64,000 nucleotides of DNA from Rubrivirga litoralis (GCF_031846415.1 NZ_JAVRHT010000007.1:49053-113052); one strand, 5' to 3'. Shown: positions 8,691 through 18,196, counted from the first letter of the stretch. Notes: a model not told the origin generated them from the sequence alone. Made by a program: numbers and translations.

Positions 8691-9806
8691 ATGTCCCTCC
8701 ACGCCGTCATCATGGCCGGCGGCATCGGCAGCCGGTTCTGGCCGCGCAGCCGCCGCGCCACCCCCAAGCAGTTTCTCGACGTGTTCGGCGAGGCGTCGAT
8801 GATCCAGAACACGTTCGCTCGGCTCCAGCCGCTCGTCGAGCCCGAGAACGTGCTCGTAGTGACCAACGCCGACTACATCGAGCAGACGCACGCGCACCTC
8901 CCGGCCGTCCCCCGCGAGAACGTGCTCGGCGAGCCGGTCGCCCGGAACACGGCGCCGTGCGTGGCGCTGGCCGCCGCGCGGCTCCACGCGCTCGACCCCG
9001 ACGCGACGATGGTCGTGCTCCCGGCCGACCACCTCATCACGAACGTCGAGCGGTTCCACGAGGTGCTCCAGGCCGCCGCCGAGGCCGCCCAGCCGCAGGG
9101 CGACGGCCCCGGCCCGCTCGTGACGATCGGGATCCGCCCGACCCACCCCGAGACCGGCTACGGCTACATCCAGTTCGACGCCGACGGCGACACGGACGGC
9201 ATCGCCGACGACGGCACGGACGACGCGCCGCGCGCCCACCGCGTGCTCACGTTCGCCGAGAAGCCCGACCTCCAGACGGCCGAGCGCTTTCTCGACGCCG
9301 GCGACTTCCTCTGGAACTCGGGCATGTTCATCTGGCGTGCCGACGCCATTCTGGCCGCCTTCGAGCGCTACCTCCCCAAGGTCTACGCCCTGTTCGCCCC
9401 GCTCGAGGACGCGTTCGGGACCCCGCGCGAGGCCGAGGCCATCGCCGACGCCTACGAGCGGAGCCCGAAGATCTCGATCGACTACGGGGTCATGGAGCAG
9501 GCCGACAGCGTGCTCGTCGTCCCAGGCTCGTTCGGGTGGAGCGACGTCGGCGACTGGCGGGCGGTCCACGAGCTCTCGGACCAGGACGAGGCCGGCAACC
9601 GGGCCGAGGGCAACGTGATCCTCAAGGACACGGCGCGGAGCTTCGCGCGGAGCACCGAGGACCGGCTCCTCGTCCTCGTCGGCATGGAGGACGCCGTCGT
9701 GGTCGACACGGGCGACGCCGTCCTCGTGTGCCACCGCGAGCAGGCCCAGAAGGTGAAGGACGTCGTCGACTTCCTGGGCGTCCACGGCATGGACGACTAC
9801 ACCTAA
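8691..9806 (+). CDS. manC: Mannose-1-phosphate guanylyltransferase
   Basis: 371 residues. Makes GDP-mannose from mannose-1-phosphate and GTP for polysaccharide or glycoprotein synthesis in the cytoplasm. The nucleotide-binding signature is AGGIGSRFWPRSRRATPKQF at residues 9-28; later ADHLI, FAEKP and the ISIDYGVME and FGWSDVGDW motifs typical of ManC are present. It has the short form without the phosphomannose isomerase domain. Start at ATG 8691 places the signature at the normal distance. Stands alone between intergenic stretches with no close partner. Confidence 0.95.
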   Translation: MSLHAVIMAGGIGSRFWPRSRRATPKQFLDVFGEASMIQNTFARLQPLVEPENVLVVTNADYIEQTHAHLPAVPRENVLGEPVARNTAPCVALAAARLHALDPDATMVVLPADHLITNVERFHEVLQAAAEAAQPQGDGPGPLVTIGIRPTHPETGYGYIQFDADGDTDGIADDGTDDAPRAHRVLTFAEKPDLQTAERFLDAGDFLWNSGMFIWRADAILAAFERYLPKVYALFAPLEDAFGTPREAEAIADAYERSPKISIDYGVMEQADSVLVVPGSFGWSDVGDWRAVHELSDQDEAGNRAEGNVILKDTARSFARSTEDRLLVLVGMEDAVVVDTGDAVLVCHREQAQKVKDVVDFLGVHGMDDYT

Positions 9807-10195
9807 GCCGGACGTGGCCGCGGGCGGCCGCGGGCGGGGTGGCCCGCCGCGCGGATCTGCCCGCCCCGCCCCACGGCGGAGACGCGGCTGCGGAGAGAGG
9901 CGCCGGCAGAAAGGGGGCGGGGCGGTCCGCGAGGGCGGAGGCCGCTCCCGCGTGCGCGCCCGCTCCTCCTGGCTCAGGAGCGGGCCTCCGCCCCGCCCCG
10001 CGCTGGAGACGCAACGACGGGGCGGGGCGGGGCGGGTAAGGCACGAACCTCCAGAGCTGGTAGAAGAGGGCGGGGCGGACGCACATAAGCCGCACCTGAT
10101 GAAGGGGACCTGTCACCGCGCCCCCTTCTCTTGGTCTTGACTCGGCTAGAGAAACCGGGCAGAGGAGGCCACGTACTGACCCGCTCGTTTCTAAA
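9807..10195. other. Intergenic region, manC to TetR
   Basis: About 390 bases without a gene. It holds several 11-mer words and a strong GC hairpin GCCCGCTCCT-cctggctc-AGGAGCGGGC (9958-9985) that could end manC transcription, though no T tract follows. TTGACT at 10137-10142 could be a -35 box for the efflux operon, but no good -10 stands at the right distance. Confidence 0.5.
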
Positions 10196-10211
10196 GTGAC
10201 CAGGAAGTCAC
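10196..10211. promoter_or_regulatory. Putative TetR operator
   Basis: GTGACCAGGAAGTCAC: arms GTGAC/GTCAC around 6 bases, ending 4 bases before the TTG start of the TetR gene. A related half, CCTGTCACC, lies near 10110. Palindromes in this place are usual for self-regulated TetR genes; specificity is inferred. Confidence 0.5.
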
Positions 10212-10214
10212 CTG

Positions 10215-10916
10215 TTGAACCCGTCGTTTCCAGTGCCGACCTCCACCCCGCCCGCCCCCACGCTCGGCCGCCGCGAACGCGAGCGGCTCCTGCGGCGGGC
10301 GGCGATGCTCGACGCCGCCCTCGCCGTGTTCGCCGAGAACGGCTACGCCGGCGCGTCGGTCGACGAGATCGCCGAGCGGGCCGAGTTCGGGAAGGGGACG
10401 ATCTACAACTACTTCCCCGGCGGCAAGGACGAGCTGTTCCTGACGCTGTTCGAGGAGCGCGTCGTCGGCTGGCTCCACGAGGTCGTCGCGCGCTCGTTCC
10501 CCGACGACGCCGACCTTTCGACGCCGCCCGCCGCGCGGGCCGCTTTCCGCGGGTTTATCGGGGCGCTCCTCCGCCAGTTCAGCGAGAGCCGCGAGGCGCT
10601 CCTCATGTTCATGAAGGAGGGCTACCGGACGCGGCTCGACGTCGAGCACGAGGCGGCGTTCAGCCAGCACTTCCTGAGCGTCATCGAGGCCGTCGCCCGG
10701 CCGATCGAGGTCGCCGTCGCGGCCGGCGCGCTCCGCCCCCTCCCCGCCCGGACCGTCGCCCACGTGCTCATGGGCAACGTCCGCGGCTACCTCATGGCCG
10801 AAGTCGACGCCGAGTGCGACCCGTCGGGCACGTTCGAGCCGGCCCCGTTCGGTTCCTCTAGCGAGGCCGCCGAGTTCCTCACGACCGTCCTCTTCGACGG
10901 CCTCCTCGCCCCCTAG
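10215..10916 (+). CDS. TetR/AcrR-family transcriptional regulator
   Basis: Up to 233 residues. The N-terminal TetR DNA-binding domain is clear (AALAVFAENGYAGASVDEIA and AEFGKGTIYNYFPGGKDELF, about 34-75); the remaining helical domain binds the ligand. It is the first gene of an efflux operon: its stop TAG is 2 bases before the TolC-like ATG, so it probably represses the pump genes. There is no ATG before the HTH; TTG 10215 is used and GTG 10233 is an equally good alternative. Confidence 0.93.
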   Translation: MNPSFPVPTSTPPAPTLGRRERERLLRRAAMLDAALAVFAENGYAGASVDEIAERAEFGKGTIYNYFPGGKDELFLTLFEERVVGWLHEVVARSFPDDADLSTPPAARAAFRGFIGALLRQFSESREALLMFMKEGYRTRLDVEHEAAFSQHFLSVIEAVARPIEVAVAAGALRPLPARTVAHVLMGNVRGYLMAEVDAECDPSGTFEPAPFGSSSEAAEFLTTVLFDGLLAP

Positions 10917-10918
10917 CC

Positions 10919-12679
10919 ATGCCCGCCCCGCTCCGCCCCGGCGGCCCCGCGGCCCTCGCCGCCGCGCTGACCGTCTGGTTCGCGCTCGCCGCCCCGGCCC
11001 CGGCCCAGACGGCCGACCCGCCGGCCGCCCCGCCCCGCCCGGCCCCCGCCGCGCCGGCCGCCGTGGGCGGGGCGGTGACCGACCCGGCCCGGTCCCCCGA
11101 CCGCGCCACGGCTCTGCCCGCGCTGGACGCGGGCGGGGCGGTGGTCTCGCTGTCGCTCGACGACGCCATCCAGATCGCCCTCCAGCGGGCCTACGCCATC
11201 CGTCTGGCCGAGCTCGACGTGGCGAACGCGCGCGCGCAGGTCCGCGAGGCGTACGGCGGCCTGTTCCCGCTCGTCGACGTGGCCAGCTCGTACACGCGCA
11301 ACGTGGTCCAGGCCAACCCGTTCGCGGGCTCGGCGGCCGGCGGCCTGTTCGGTGGGCTCGGGGCCATCGGGTGGCTCCAGTACAACGAGGTCGCGCGGAC
11401 CGACGGCGACCCGGCGACCGAGACGCTCACGCTCACGGAGTACAACCGGCGCGTGCTCGAAGGCCAGCAGGCCATCGGGTTCGACCCGGCCGCCGAGTCG
11501 GGCAACCCGTTCGGGACCGACAACCAGTTCCTCAACACGCTCTCGCTCAGCCAGCCGATCTACAACGGGTCGGCATTCGCGGCCGTCCGCGGCGCGCGCG
11601 GCCTCGTCGAGATCAACGAGGCGGCCGTCGAGCAGCGCCGCGACGAGACCATCCACGAGGCGCGCGTGGCCTACTACGGCGCGCTCCTGGCGGGGCGGCA
11701 GGCGGCCGTCCAGCGGGCGTCGGTCGAGCGCTCGCGCGAGACGTTCGAGGACGCGTCGCTCCTCGTGGCCCAGGGCGTGCGGCCCGTGCTGGAGCGTCTC
11801 AACGCCGAGGTCGACCTCGCCAACGCCGAGACCCAACTCGCCCAGGCCGACGCTCAGGCGTCGACGTCCCGCGACCAGCTCCTGCTCGCGCTGGGGCTCC
11901 CGGTGACGGCGCCGGTCGTGCTCGAGAGCGACCTCGCCCCGCCCCGCCCCGCCCTGTTCCAAACCGTCGGGCTCGCGGCCGCCGCCGCGACCGCCCTCGA
12001 CCTCCGCCCCGACGTCCGCCAGGCGGCGCTGGCCGTGCGGCTGAACGAGGTCCAGCGGGACATCACGCGCGCGGCGGCCTACCCACGGCTCAGCGCGTTC
12101 GCGACCGCCAGCTACTCGGGCAACGTCCCCGACGACCGGACGGCCGTGTTCGCGCCCGACCCGCGCGACCCGTTCACGTTTACCGAGTCGTCGTCCGGGT
12201 TTTTCTCGGGCGACTACTGGCAGCCGTCGCTGGCCGTCGGCGTCCGCCTGGGCTGGACGCTGTTCGACGGGTTCCAGACGCGGTACCGGGCGCAGCAGGA
12301 TCAGATCGTCATCGACCAGGCCCAGGTTCAGCTTGAGCAGGTGCGGAACGCGGCCCAACTCGAAGTGGCGACCGCCATCCGCCAGCTCCAGAGCGCGCAG
12401 TCGCGGCTGGGCTCGCAGTCGCAGACGGTCGAGACGGCCCAGACGGCGTTCGCCTTCGCCTCGGCCCGCCTCGAAGAAGGCGTCGCCAGCCAGGTCGATG
12501 TCCGCGTGGCGACGCAGAACCTGGACCTCGCCCGGCTCAACTACCTCCAGGCCGTCTACGACGCGCTCGTCGCCCGGAGCGACTACGAGCGGGCGACGGG
12601 CACCATCCTCCCCGCCCCGCTCGACGAGACGGTCCGTCCCGACGGTTTGCGTCCCGCCCCGCCCACGGCCTCTCGCTGA
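10919..12679 (+). CDS. TolC-family outer membrane efflux channel
   Basis: 586 residues. Sec signal peptide (1-30, cleavage after APAQ), then two outer membrane efflux protein (OEP) repeats with long amphipathic helices rich in A/Q/E/L (for example LAELDVANARAQVREAYGGL and RLEEGVASQVDVRVATQNL). It should trimerise to form the outer membrane exit duct for the RND pump encoded two genes on. The mature N-terminus is Pro/Ala-rich (about 31-60) because the gene reads through copies of the 11-mer word. Starts 2 bases after the TetR gene. Confidence 0.94.
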   Translation: MPAPLRPGGPAALAAALTVWFALAAPAPAQTADPPAAPPRPAPAAPAAVGGAVTDPARSPDRATALPALDAGGAVVSLSLDDAIQIALQRAYAIRLAELDVANARAQVREAYGGLFPLVDVASSYTRNVVQANPFAGSAAGGLFGGLGAIGWLQYNEVARTDGDPATETLTLTEYNRRVLEGQQAIGFDPAAESGNPFGTDNQFLNTLSLSQPIYNGSAFAAVRGARGLVEINEAAVEQRRDETIHEARVAYYGALLAGRQAAVQRASVERSRETFEDASLLVAQGVRPVLERLNAEVDLANAETQLAQADAQASTSRDQLLLALGLPVTAPVVLESDLAPPRPALFQTVGLAAAAATALDLRPDVRQAALAVRLNEVQRDITRAAAYPRLSAFATASYSGNVPDDRTAVFAPDPRDPFTFTESSSGFFSGDYWQPSLAVGVRLGWTLFDGFQTRYRAQQDQIVIDQAQVQLEQVRNAAQLEVATAIRQLQSAQSRLGSQSQTVETAQTAFAFASARLEEGVASQVDVRVATQNLDLARLNYLQAVYDALVARSDYERATGTILPAPLDETVRPDGLRPAPPTASR

Positions 12680-12684
12680 GACCG

Positions 12685-12715
12685 CCGCCCCGCCCGTACC
12701 GCTCGGGCGGGGCGG
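12685..12715. repeat. Perfect 12-bp hairpin made of the 11-mer word
   Basis: CCGCCCCGCCCG (12685-12696), 7-base loop, CGGGCGGGGCGG (12704-12715). It follows the TolC-like stop codon by 5 bases. No T tract. Such inverted pairs of the word close many gene ends in the window and may act as terminators or attenuators inside the operon. Confidence 0.7.
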
Positions 12716-12773
12716 GGCGGCCGACTCCCCCGTCTGCACGGGCGTCCACGGGGCGCCCCCACTCCTCCTCCCC

Positions 12774-14030
12774 ATGCGTTTCCTCCCTCTCCGACCCGCC
12801 GTGCTCGCCGCCGGCCTCGTGCTCGCCGCCGGCCTCGTGCTCGCCGCCTGCGGCGGGGAGGAGCCCGCCGAGACGGCCGAGGCCCCCGCCGACCGCGCGG
12901 TCCCCGTCGACGTGCTCGTGGCCCAGCCCGGCCTGTTCGAGGACGCCATCCAGCTGACGGGCACCGTCCAGGCCGACAACGACGCGAGGCTCTCGCCCGA
13001 CGTGCCCGGCACGCTGACCTACGTGGCCGCCGTCGGCACGTCGGTGCGGGCGGGGCAGACCGTCGCCCGGGTCCGCGCGGCGTCGCAGCAGGCCGGCGTG
13101 AGCCAGGCGCGCGCCCAGGCCGGCACGGCCGAGGCCGGCATCGCCCAGGCCCAGGCCGGCGTCGAGGCCGCCCGCGCCCAGCGCCAGGCGGCCCAGGCCC
13201 AGCTCGACCTGGCGCAGGAGCAGTACACCCGCCAGCTCCCGCTCTACCGCGACTCCATCCTCTCGGCCCTCGAGTTCCGCCAGGTCGAGCAGCAGCTGGC
13301 GTCGGCCCGCGCCCAGGTCGCCCAGGCCGACGCCGGGATCGCCCAGGCGGAGGGGCAGCTCCGCGCCTCGCGCGCCCAGGTCTCGGCCGCGAACGCGGGC
13401 GTGCAGAGCGCGCAGTCGCAGCTCGCCAACACGCGCATCGTGGCCCCGTTCGCCGGCGTCGTCGAGGCCCGGCTGATGGAGCCCGGCGAGCTCGCGAGCC
13501 CGGGCCAGCCGGTCGTGCGCCTGGTCGGCGGCGGCGGCGTCAAGGTGACGGCCGGCGTGCCCGAGCGGTACGCCGGCGAGATCGAGGTCGGCACGCAGGT
13601 CCGCGTGGCGCCCAACGCCTACACGGTCGAGCCGCGCGGGGGCCGCGTCTCGTTCGTCGGCCTCGCCATTGACGACGCCTCGCGGACGTTCCCCATCGAG
13701 GTCGCCGTCGAGAACGCCGACCGCGCGCTCAAGCCGTCGATGGTCGTCCGCCTCGACGTCACGCGCGACGTGCTCGACGGCGCCATCTCGGTCCCGCAGC
13801 AGGCCGTCGTCCGCGACGAGCGGGGCACGAGCGTGTTCGTCGCCGTCCCGGCCCAGGGCACGGGCACCGTCGCCGCGCGGCGCGTCGTCGAGCTCGGCCC
13901 GTCGTCGGGCGACGAGGTCGTGCTCACGTCCGGCGTCGAGGCCGGCGACCGGATCATCGTGTCCGGCCAGGCCGACCTCGCCGAGGGCGACCTCGTCCGC
14001 ATCGACGAACGCGTGGCGCGGACCGAGTGA
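12774..14030 (+). CDS. RND efflux periplasmic adaptor (MFP/HlyD), lipoprotein
   Basis: 418 residues. Lipobox LAAC shows a lipid anchor. Then the usual adaptor order: lipoyl half (GTVQADNDARLSPDVPGTL, SVRAGQTVARV), a long coiled-coil hairpin rich in Q/A (QARAQAGTAEAGIAQAQAG to AAQAQLDLAQEQY, about 100-220), second lipoyl half (NTRIVAPFAGVVEARLMEPG), beta-barrel and membrane-proximal domains. It links the RND pump to the TolC channel. The signal peptide is coded by an 18-bp sequence repeated in tandem 2.7 times (12801-12848). Confidence 0.95.
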   Translation: MRFLPLRPAVLAAGLVLAAGLVLAACGGEEPAETAEAPADRAVPVDVLVAQPGLFEDAIQLTGTVQADNDARLSPDVPGTLTYVAAVGTSVRAGQTVARVRAASQQAGVSQARAQAGTAEAGIAQAQAGVEAARAQRQAAQAQLDLAQEQYTRQLPLYRDSILSALEFRQVEQQLASARAQVAQADAGIAQAEGQLRASRAQVSAANAGVQSAQSQLANTRIVAPFAGVVEARLMEPGELASPGQPVVRLVGGGGVKVTAGVPERYAGEIEVGTQVRVAPNAYTVEPRGGRVSFVGLAIDDASRTFPIEVAVENADRALKPSMVVRLDVTRDVLDGAISVPQQAVVRDERGTSVFVAVPAQGTGTVAARRVVELGPSSGDEVVLTSGVEAGDRIIVSGQADLAEGDLVRIDERVARTE

Positions 14031-14185
14031 CGGGCGAGGGGTGATGAGCACCGACCTCCTACCGCCCCGCCCCAGCCGCCCGTAGCGCCGTTGCATGCAA
14101 CGGCGCCCGCCCCGCCCAACGCGCACCGCCCCGCCTAGCGCACGCCCGCCCCGCCCAGCGCTCCTCGCCCGTCCCCCGCCCCGCC
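14031..14185. repeat. Word arms and 22-bp palindrome before the RND gene
   Basis: After the adaptor stop comes GTGACGGGCGAGGGGTGATG (about 14028-14047); just before the RND ATG stands the partial complement CTCCTCGCCCGTCCC (14160-14174). Between them is a perfect 22-bp palindrome at 14085-14106 with centre GTTGCATGCAAC, and four or more CCGCCCCGCC copies. A close relative of the palindrome (CGGCGTTGCATGCAACGCCG) is at 50041-50060. Confidence 0.65.
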
Positions 14186-17100
14186 ATGAGCATCCCCGAC
14201 CTCGCCATCAACAACCGGGTCGCCGTCGTCGTGCTGACGGTGGCGCTCACGCTGGCCGGGCTCGTCGCCTACGTGGCGCTCCCGAAGGAGAGCCAGCCGC
14301 AGATCGAGTTTGCGACGATCGTGGTGACCACGATCTACCCCGGCGCGAGCCCCGACGACATCGAGGCCATCATCACGCAGGAGGTGGAGCGCGAGGTGAA
14401 CTCGATTTCGGGTCTCGACGAGCTACGGTCGACGAGCACCGAGGGCGTCTCGACCGTCATCGCTGAGTTCCTGCCGGACAAGGACATCAACGAGGCCAGC
14501 CGCGAGGTCCGCGAGGCCGTCGACCTGGCCAAGACCGAGTTCCCCGCCGATGTCGAGGAGCCGATCGTGTCCGAGATCGACGTGAGCGAGTTCCCGGTCC
14601 TCACCGTCAACCTCCTCACCGCCGGCTCCCTCTCCGACCTCCGCGAGACGGCCGAGGACCTCCAGGACGAGATCGAGGGCGTCCCCGGCGTGCTCGAAGT
14701 GGACCTCTTGGGCGGGTTGGAGCGCGAGGTCCAGGTCGACGCCGACCTCACGGCGCTCCAGGGCTACAACCTGTCGATCAACGACCTCGTCACGGCCGTC
14801 CAGACCGAGAACACGAACATCCCCGGCGGCTCCATCGACGTCGGCCCCGAAAACTACCTCGTCCGCGTCGACGGCGAGTTCGACGACCCGTCCGAGATCC
14901 TCGACCTCGTGGTCGCCGCCCCGGGCGGGGTGCCGGTCTACGTCCGCGACCTGGCCGACGTCCGGTTCGGGTACAAGGACCGCGAGAGCTACGCGCGGCT
15001 CGAAGTGCTCCAGCGCGAGAACGCCGACGGCGAGCCGGTCCCGGTCGAGGGCGCCGAGGACCTGCAGGTCATCCGGCTCAACGTCAAAAAGCAGGCGGGC
15101 GAGAACATCATCGAGGTCGTCGACGGCGTCGAGCGCGCCATCGAGGATTACGCGCTCCCGTCGGGCACGAGCTACGTGCTCACCGGCGACCAGTCCGAGG
15201 AGGTCGAGTCGCTCGTCAAGGATTTGGAAAACAACATCATCGCGGGCATCATCTTCGTGATCGCGGTGCTCCTGTTCTTCCTCGGCGTGCGGAACGCGGC
15301 GCTCGTGGGCGTGGCGATCCCGCTGTCCATGTTCCTGAGCTTCCTCGTGTTCAGCGTCATGGGCGAGACGCTCAACTTCATCATCCTCTTCAGCCTCATC
15401 ATCGCGCTGGGGATGCTGGTCGACAACGCCGTCGTCATCATCGAGAACATCTACCGCTACCGCGAGGAGGGCTACGGGCGGTGGGAGGCGGCGCGCGAGG
15501 CGACGAACGAGGTGGGCCTGGCCGTGGCCGCGTCGACGGCGACGACCGTCGCGGCGTTCGCGCCGATGCTCCTGTGGCCGGGCATCATCGGCAAGTTCAT
15601 GAGCTACATGCCGCTCACGCTCATCGTGACGCTGCTGTCGAGCCTGTTCGTGGCGCTCGTCATCAACCCGGTCATCACGGGCTACTTCATGGAGACCGAC
15701 GCCGAGGCGTCGGCGCGGCGGACCACCCCGCCCAGCCCGACGGCGCGGAAGGTGGGGCTGGGCCTCGTCGCGTTCACGGCGCTCGTGGTCGGCGTCGCGA
15801 ACTGGAAGACGCTCGTGTTCCTGGTCGTCGCCGTGCCGGTCCTCTACGCCCTCTACAAGTACGCGCTGGAACCGGCCCACCACCGCTTTGCGCGGCGGAC
15901 GGTGCCGGCCATGACGGCCCGCTACCGGGCGTTCCTCGCCTGGATGCTCCAGCGCGACTACAACGTCCCGCGGGCCATGCTCCGCAACACGTTCGCGCTG
16001 GGCGCCTTCACGGTCGGCTTCCTGCTCCTCGTCGCCGGGGCGGCCGTCAACGCTGCCGCCCCGCCCGCGGGGTGGATTTTGATCGTGCCGGGCGGGGTGG
16101 CGCTGGTGGCCGGCCTGCTCGGGTTCGTGGTCCACAGCCTGGAGACGGCGTTTCTGGGCGGGCGCACGAGCGTCCGCGTGGGGCTCGTGTTCGGGGCCGT
16201 CGTGGGAGTCCTCGTGGTGCTCCTCGTGCTCTCGGGGCGGATCGACGTGTCGACGCTTGAGGGCGTCGAGGTGATCGTGGGGATGTTCCTCCTCCCCGCC
16301 CTCGTCGCCGGCGCCGGCGCGCTCGGCGTCGTGTTCGGGCCGGGCGGCCGCCGCGACGCGACGCGGAACGGGGACGTCGCGCACAACGGGCGGGGCGGCG
16401 ACGAGCGGGGCGGGGCGGGGCAGAACGGGGCGGGGCGGACGACGGCCGACGACCAGCCGTACCTGATCCTCACCGACAACCGGGCGCGGCTGCTGACGGC
16501 GACCATGGGGCTGCTCGTCGGCGTGATCGCGCTGTTCTTCGTGGCGCCGACGGGCGTCGAGTTTTTCCCGACGACCGACCCCAACCTCATCCAGATCACG
16601 GCCGAGGCGCCGACCGGGACCACGATCGAGCGCTCGAACGAGGTGGCCGGCGAGGTCTTCGGGCGCGTCCAGGCGCTCGTCGAGGAGGACCCGGCCTCGG
16701 CGGCCAACACCGAGAACATCTCGACGAGCGTCGGGGTCGGCGGCGACGCCGCGTTCGGGGGCGGGGCGGCCTCGGCCGAGCGCTCGCGCGTGACGCTCAA
16801 CCTGGTCGACTACGCCGACCGCGCCGAGCCGTCCAGCATCACGCTCCGCCGCATCCGCGACCGGCTGGCCGGGCTCCCGGGCGTCGACCTCCAGGTGGAG
16901 CAGAACCAGAACGGCCCGCCGACCGGGGCCGCCGTCAACATCGAGGTGTCGGGCGAGGCGTTCGACGAGATCCAGGACATCGCCGACGGCCTCAAGGCGA
17001 AGCTCGAAGAGGGCGTCGAGAGCGGGGCGATTACGGGCCTCGTCGACATCCGCGACAACCTGGGGTCGGGGCGGCCCGAGTACCGGGTCGAGATCGACCG

Positions 17101-18196
17101 CGAGCGGGCGGCGGCGTTCGGGCTCTCGACGCAGCAGGTGGCGTTCGCCGTGCGCGGGGCCATCAACGGGATCGAAGCGAGCCAGTACCGCGACGGCAAG
17201 GACGAGTACGACGTGACGGTCCGGCTCCGCGAGGCGGACCGCGAGAACCTCCGCCAGCTCGAGAGCCTGACGGTCCTGGCCGAGGGCCGGCAGGTCCCGC
17301 TCGTGTCCGTCGCCCAGATCGTGCCGGCGAGCGGGCTGGGCAGCGTGACGCGGCTGGGCCAGGAGCGCGTGGTGACGGTCCAGGGCGACGCCGCGCCGGG
17401 CGCGAACGCGCAGGCCGTGCTCCAGGAGGTCCAGGCCTACCTCGCCGACGACGTGGCCGCCGTGCCGTCGGGCTACACGGTCGCCTACACGGGCGAGAGC
17501 GAGGACCAGCAGGAGAGCTTCGGCTTCCTCACGACGGCGCTCCTCATCGGGCTCTCGCTCATCTCGATCATCCTGATCGCCCAGTTCAACTCGGTCAAGA
17601 ACCCGTTCATCATCATGGTCGCCGTGGGGCTCTCGCTCATCGGCGTGCTCCTGGGGCTCATCCTCACGCGGACGCCGTTCGGGCTGTTCACGTTCATCGG
17701 CGTGATCTCCCTCGCCGGCATCGTGGTCAACAACGCGATCGTGCTCGTGGACTACATCGAGCAGCTGCGGGCGCGCGGCGAGGACAAGCAGGAGGCGATT
17801 ATCGACGGCGGGGCCACGCGGCTCCGGCCCGTGCTCCTGACGGCGTTCACGACCGTCATCGGCCTCATCCCGCTGACCTTCGGGATCAACATCGACTTTG
17901 TCGGGCTCATCGTGAACCTCGACCCGTCGTTCTCGATCGGGTCGGAAAACACGCAGTTCTGGGGGCCGATGGGGACGGCGATCATCTCGGGGCTCACGTT
18001 CGCGACGTTCCTCACGCTCGTCATCGTGCCCGTCATGTACTCGGCGTTCGACAGCCTGGCCGTCCGCCTCTCGTCAGCCACCGACGAGGCGACGGGCGGG
18101 GCGGACGCGGGCGGGGTGGACGACGGCGCGCTCGTGCTCGACGGCGACGGCGCCGCCGAGGGCCGCCCGCTCCCGGCCGTTGTGCGTGAAGGGTGA
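14186..18196 (+). CDS. RND-family efflux pump with extra membrane domain
   Basis: 1336 residues against about 1050 for AcrB. The N-terminal half is typical (LAINNRVAVVVLTVALTLAG, porter subdomains, TM2-TM6). The proton-relay motif in TM4 reads VDNA (Asp413-Asn414) instead of VDDA, as in many Bacteroidota pumps. Between TM6 and TM7, residues about 505-760 form an insertion with about six predicted membrane helices, ending in a Gly/Asn/Arg-rich linker coded by GGGCGGGGCGG words (16387-16435). The second half (TM7-TM12, HME/ACR type) is intact with FNSVKNPFIIMVAVGLSLIG. Works with the upstream adaptor and TolC protein; substrate unknown. Confidence 0.95.
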   Translation: MSIPDLAINNRVAVVVLTVALTLAGLVAYVALPKESQPQIEFATIVVTTIYPGASPDDIEAIITQEVEREVNSISGLDELRSTSTEGVSTVIAEFLPDKDINEASREVREAVDLAKTEFPADVEEPIVSEIDVSEFPVLTVNLLTAGSLSDLRETAEDLQDEIEGVPGVLEVDLLGGLEREVQVDADLTALQGYNLSINDLVTAVQTENTNIPGGSIDVGPENYLVRVDGEFDDPSEILDLVVAAPGGVPVYVRDLADVRFGYKDRESYARLEVLQRENADGEPVPVEGAEDLQVIRLNVKKQAGENIIEVVDGVERAIEDYALPSGTSYVLTGDQSEEVESLVKDLENNIIAGIIFVIAVLLFFLGVRNAALVGVAIPLSMFLSFLVFSVMGETLNFIILFSLIIALGMLVDNAVVIIENIYRYREEGYGRWEAAREATNEVGLAVAASTATTVAAFAPMLLWPGIIGKFMSYMPLTLIVTLLSSLFVALVINPVITGYFMETDAEASARRTTPPSPTARKVGLGLVAFTALVVGVANWKTLVFLVVAVPVLYALYKYALEPAHHRFARRTVPAMTARYRAFLAWMLQRDYNVPRAMLRNTFALGAFTVGFLLLVAGAAVNAAAPPAGWILIVPGGVALVAGLLGFVVHSLETAFLGGRTSVRVGLVFGAVVGVLVVLLVLSGRIDVSTLEGVEVIVGMFLLPALVAGAGALGVVFGPGGRRDATRNGDVAHNGRGGDERGGAGQNGAGRTTADDQPYLILTDNRARLLTATMGLLVGVIALFFVAPTGVEFFPTTDPNLIQITAEAPTGTTIERSNEVAGEVFGRVQALVEEDPASAANTENISTSVGVGGDAAFGGGAASAERSRVTLNLVDYADRAEPSSITLRRIRDRLAGLPGVDLQVEQNQNGPPTGAAVNIEVSGEAFDEIQDIADGLKAKLEEGVESGAITGLVDIRDNLGSGRPEYRVEIDRERAAAFGLSTQQVAFAVRGAINGIEASQYRDGKDEYDVTVRLREADRENLRQLESLTVLAEGRQVPLVSVAQIVPASGLGSVTRLGQERVVTVQGDAAPGANAQAVLQEVQAYLADDVAAVPSGYTVAYTGESEDQQESFGFLTTALLIGLSLISIILIAQFNSVKNPFIIMVAVGLSLIGVLLGLILTRTPFGLFTFIGVISLAGIVVNNAIVLVDYIEQLRARGEDKQEAIIDGGATRLRPVLLTAFTTVIGLIPLTFGINIDFVGLIVNLDPSFSIGSENTQFWGPMGTAIISGLTFATFLTLVIVPVMYSAFDSLAVRLSSATDEATGGADAGGVDDGALVLDGDGAAEGRPLPAVVREG

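Noticed and set aside
15700..16480. Frameshift or gene fusion explaining the long RND pump.
   Set aside because: The frame is continuous, both pump halves are complete, and the insert is strongly hydrophobic in frame, so a genuine insertion is more likely.
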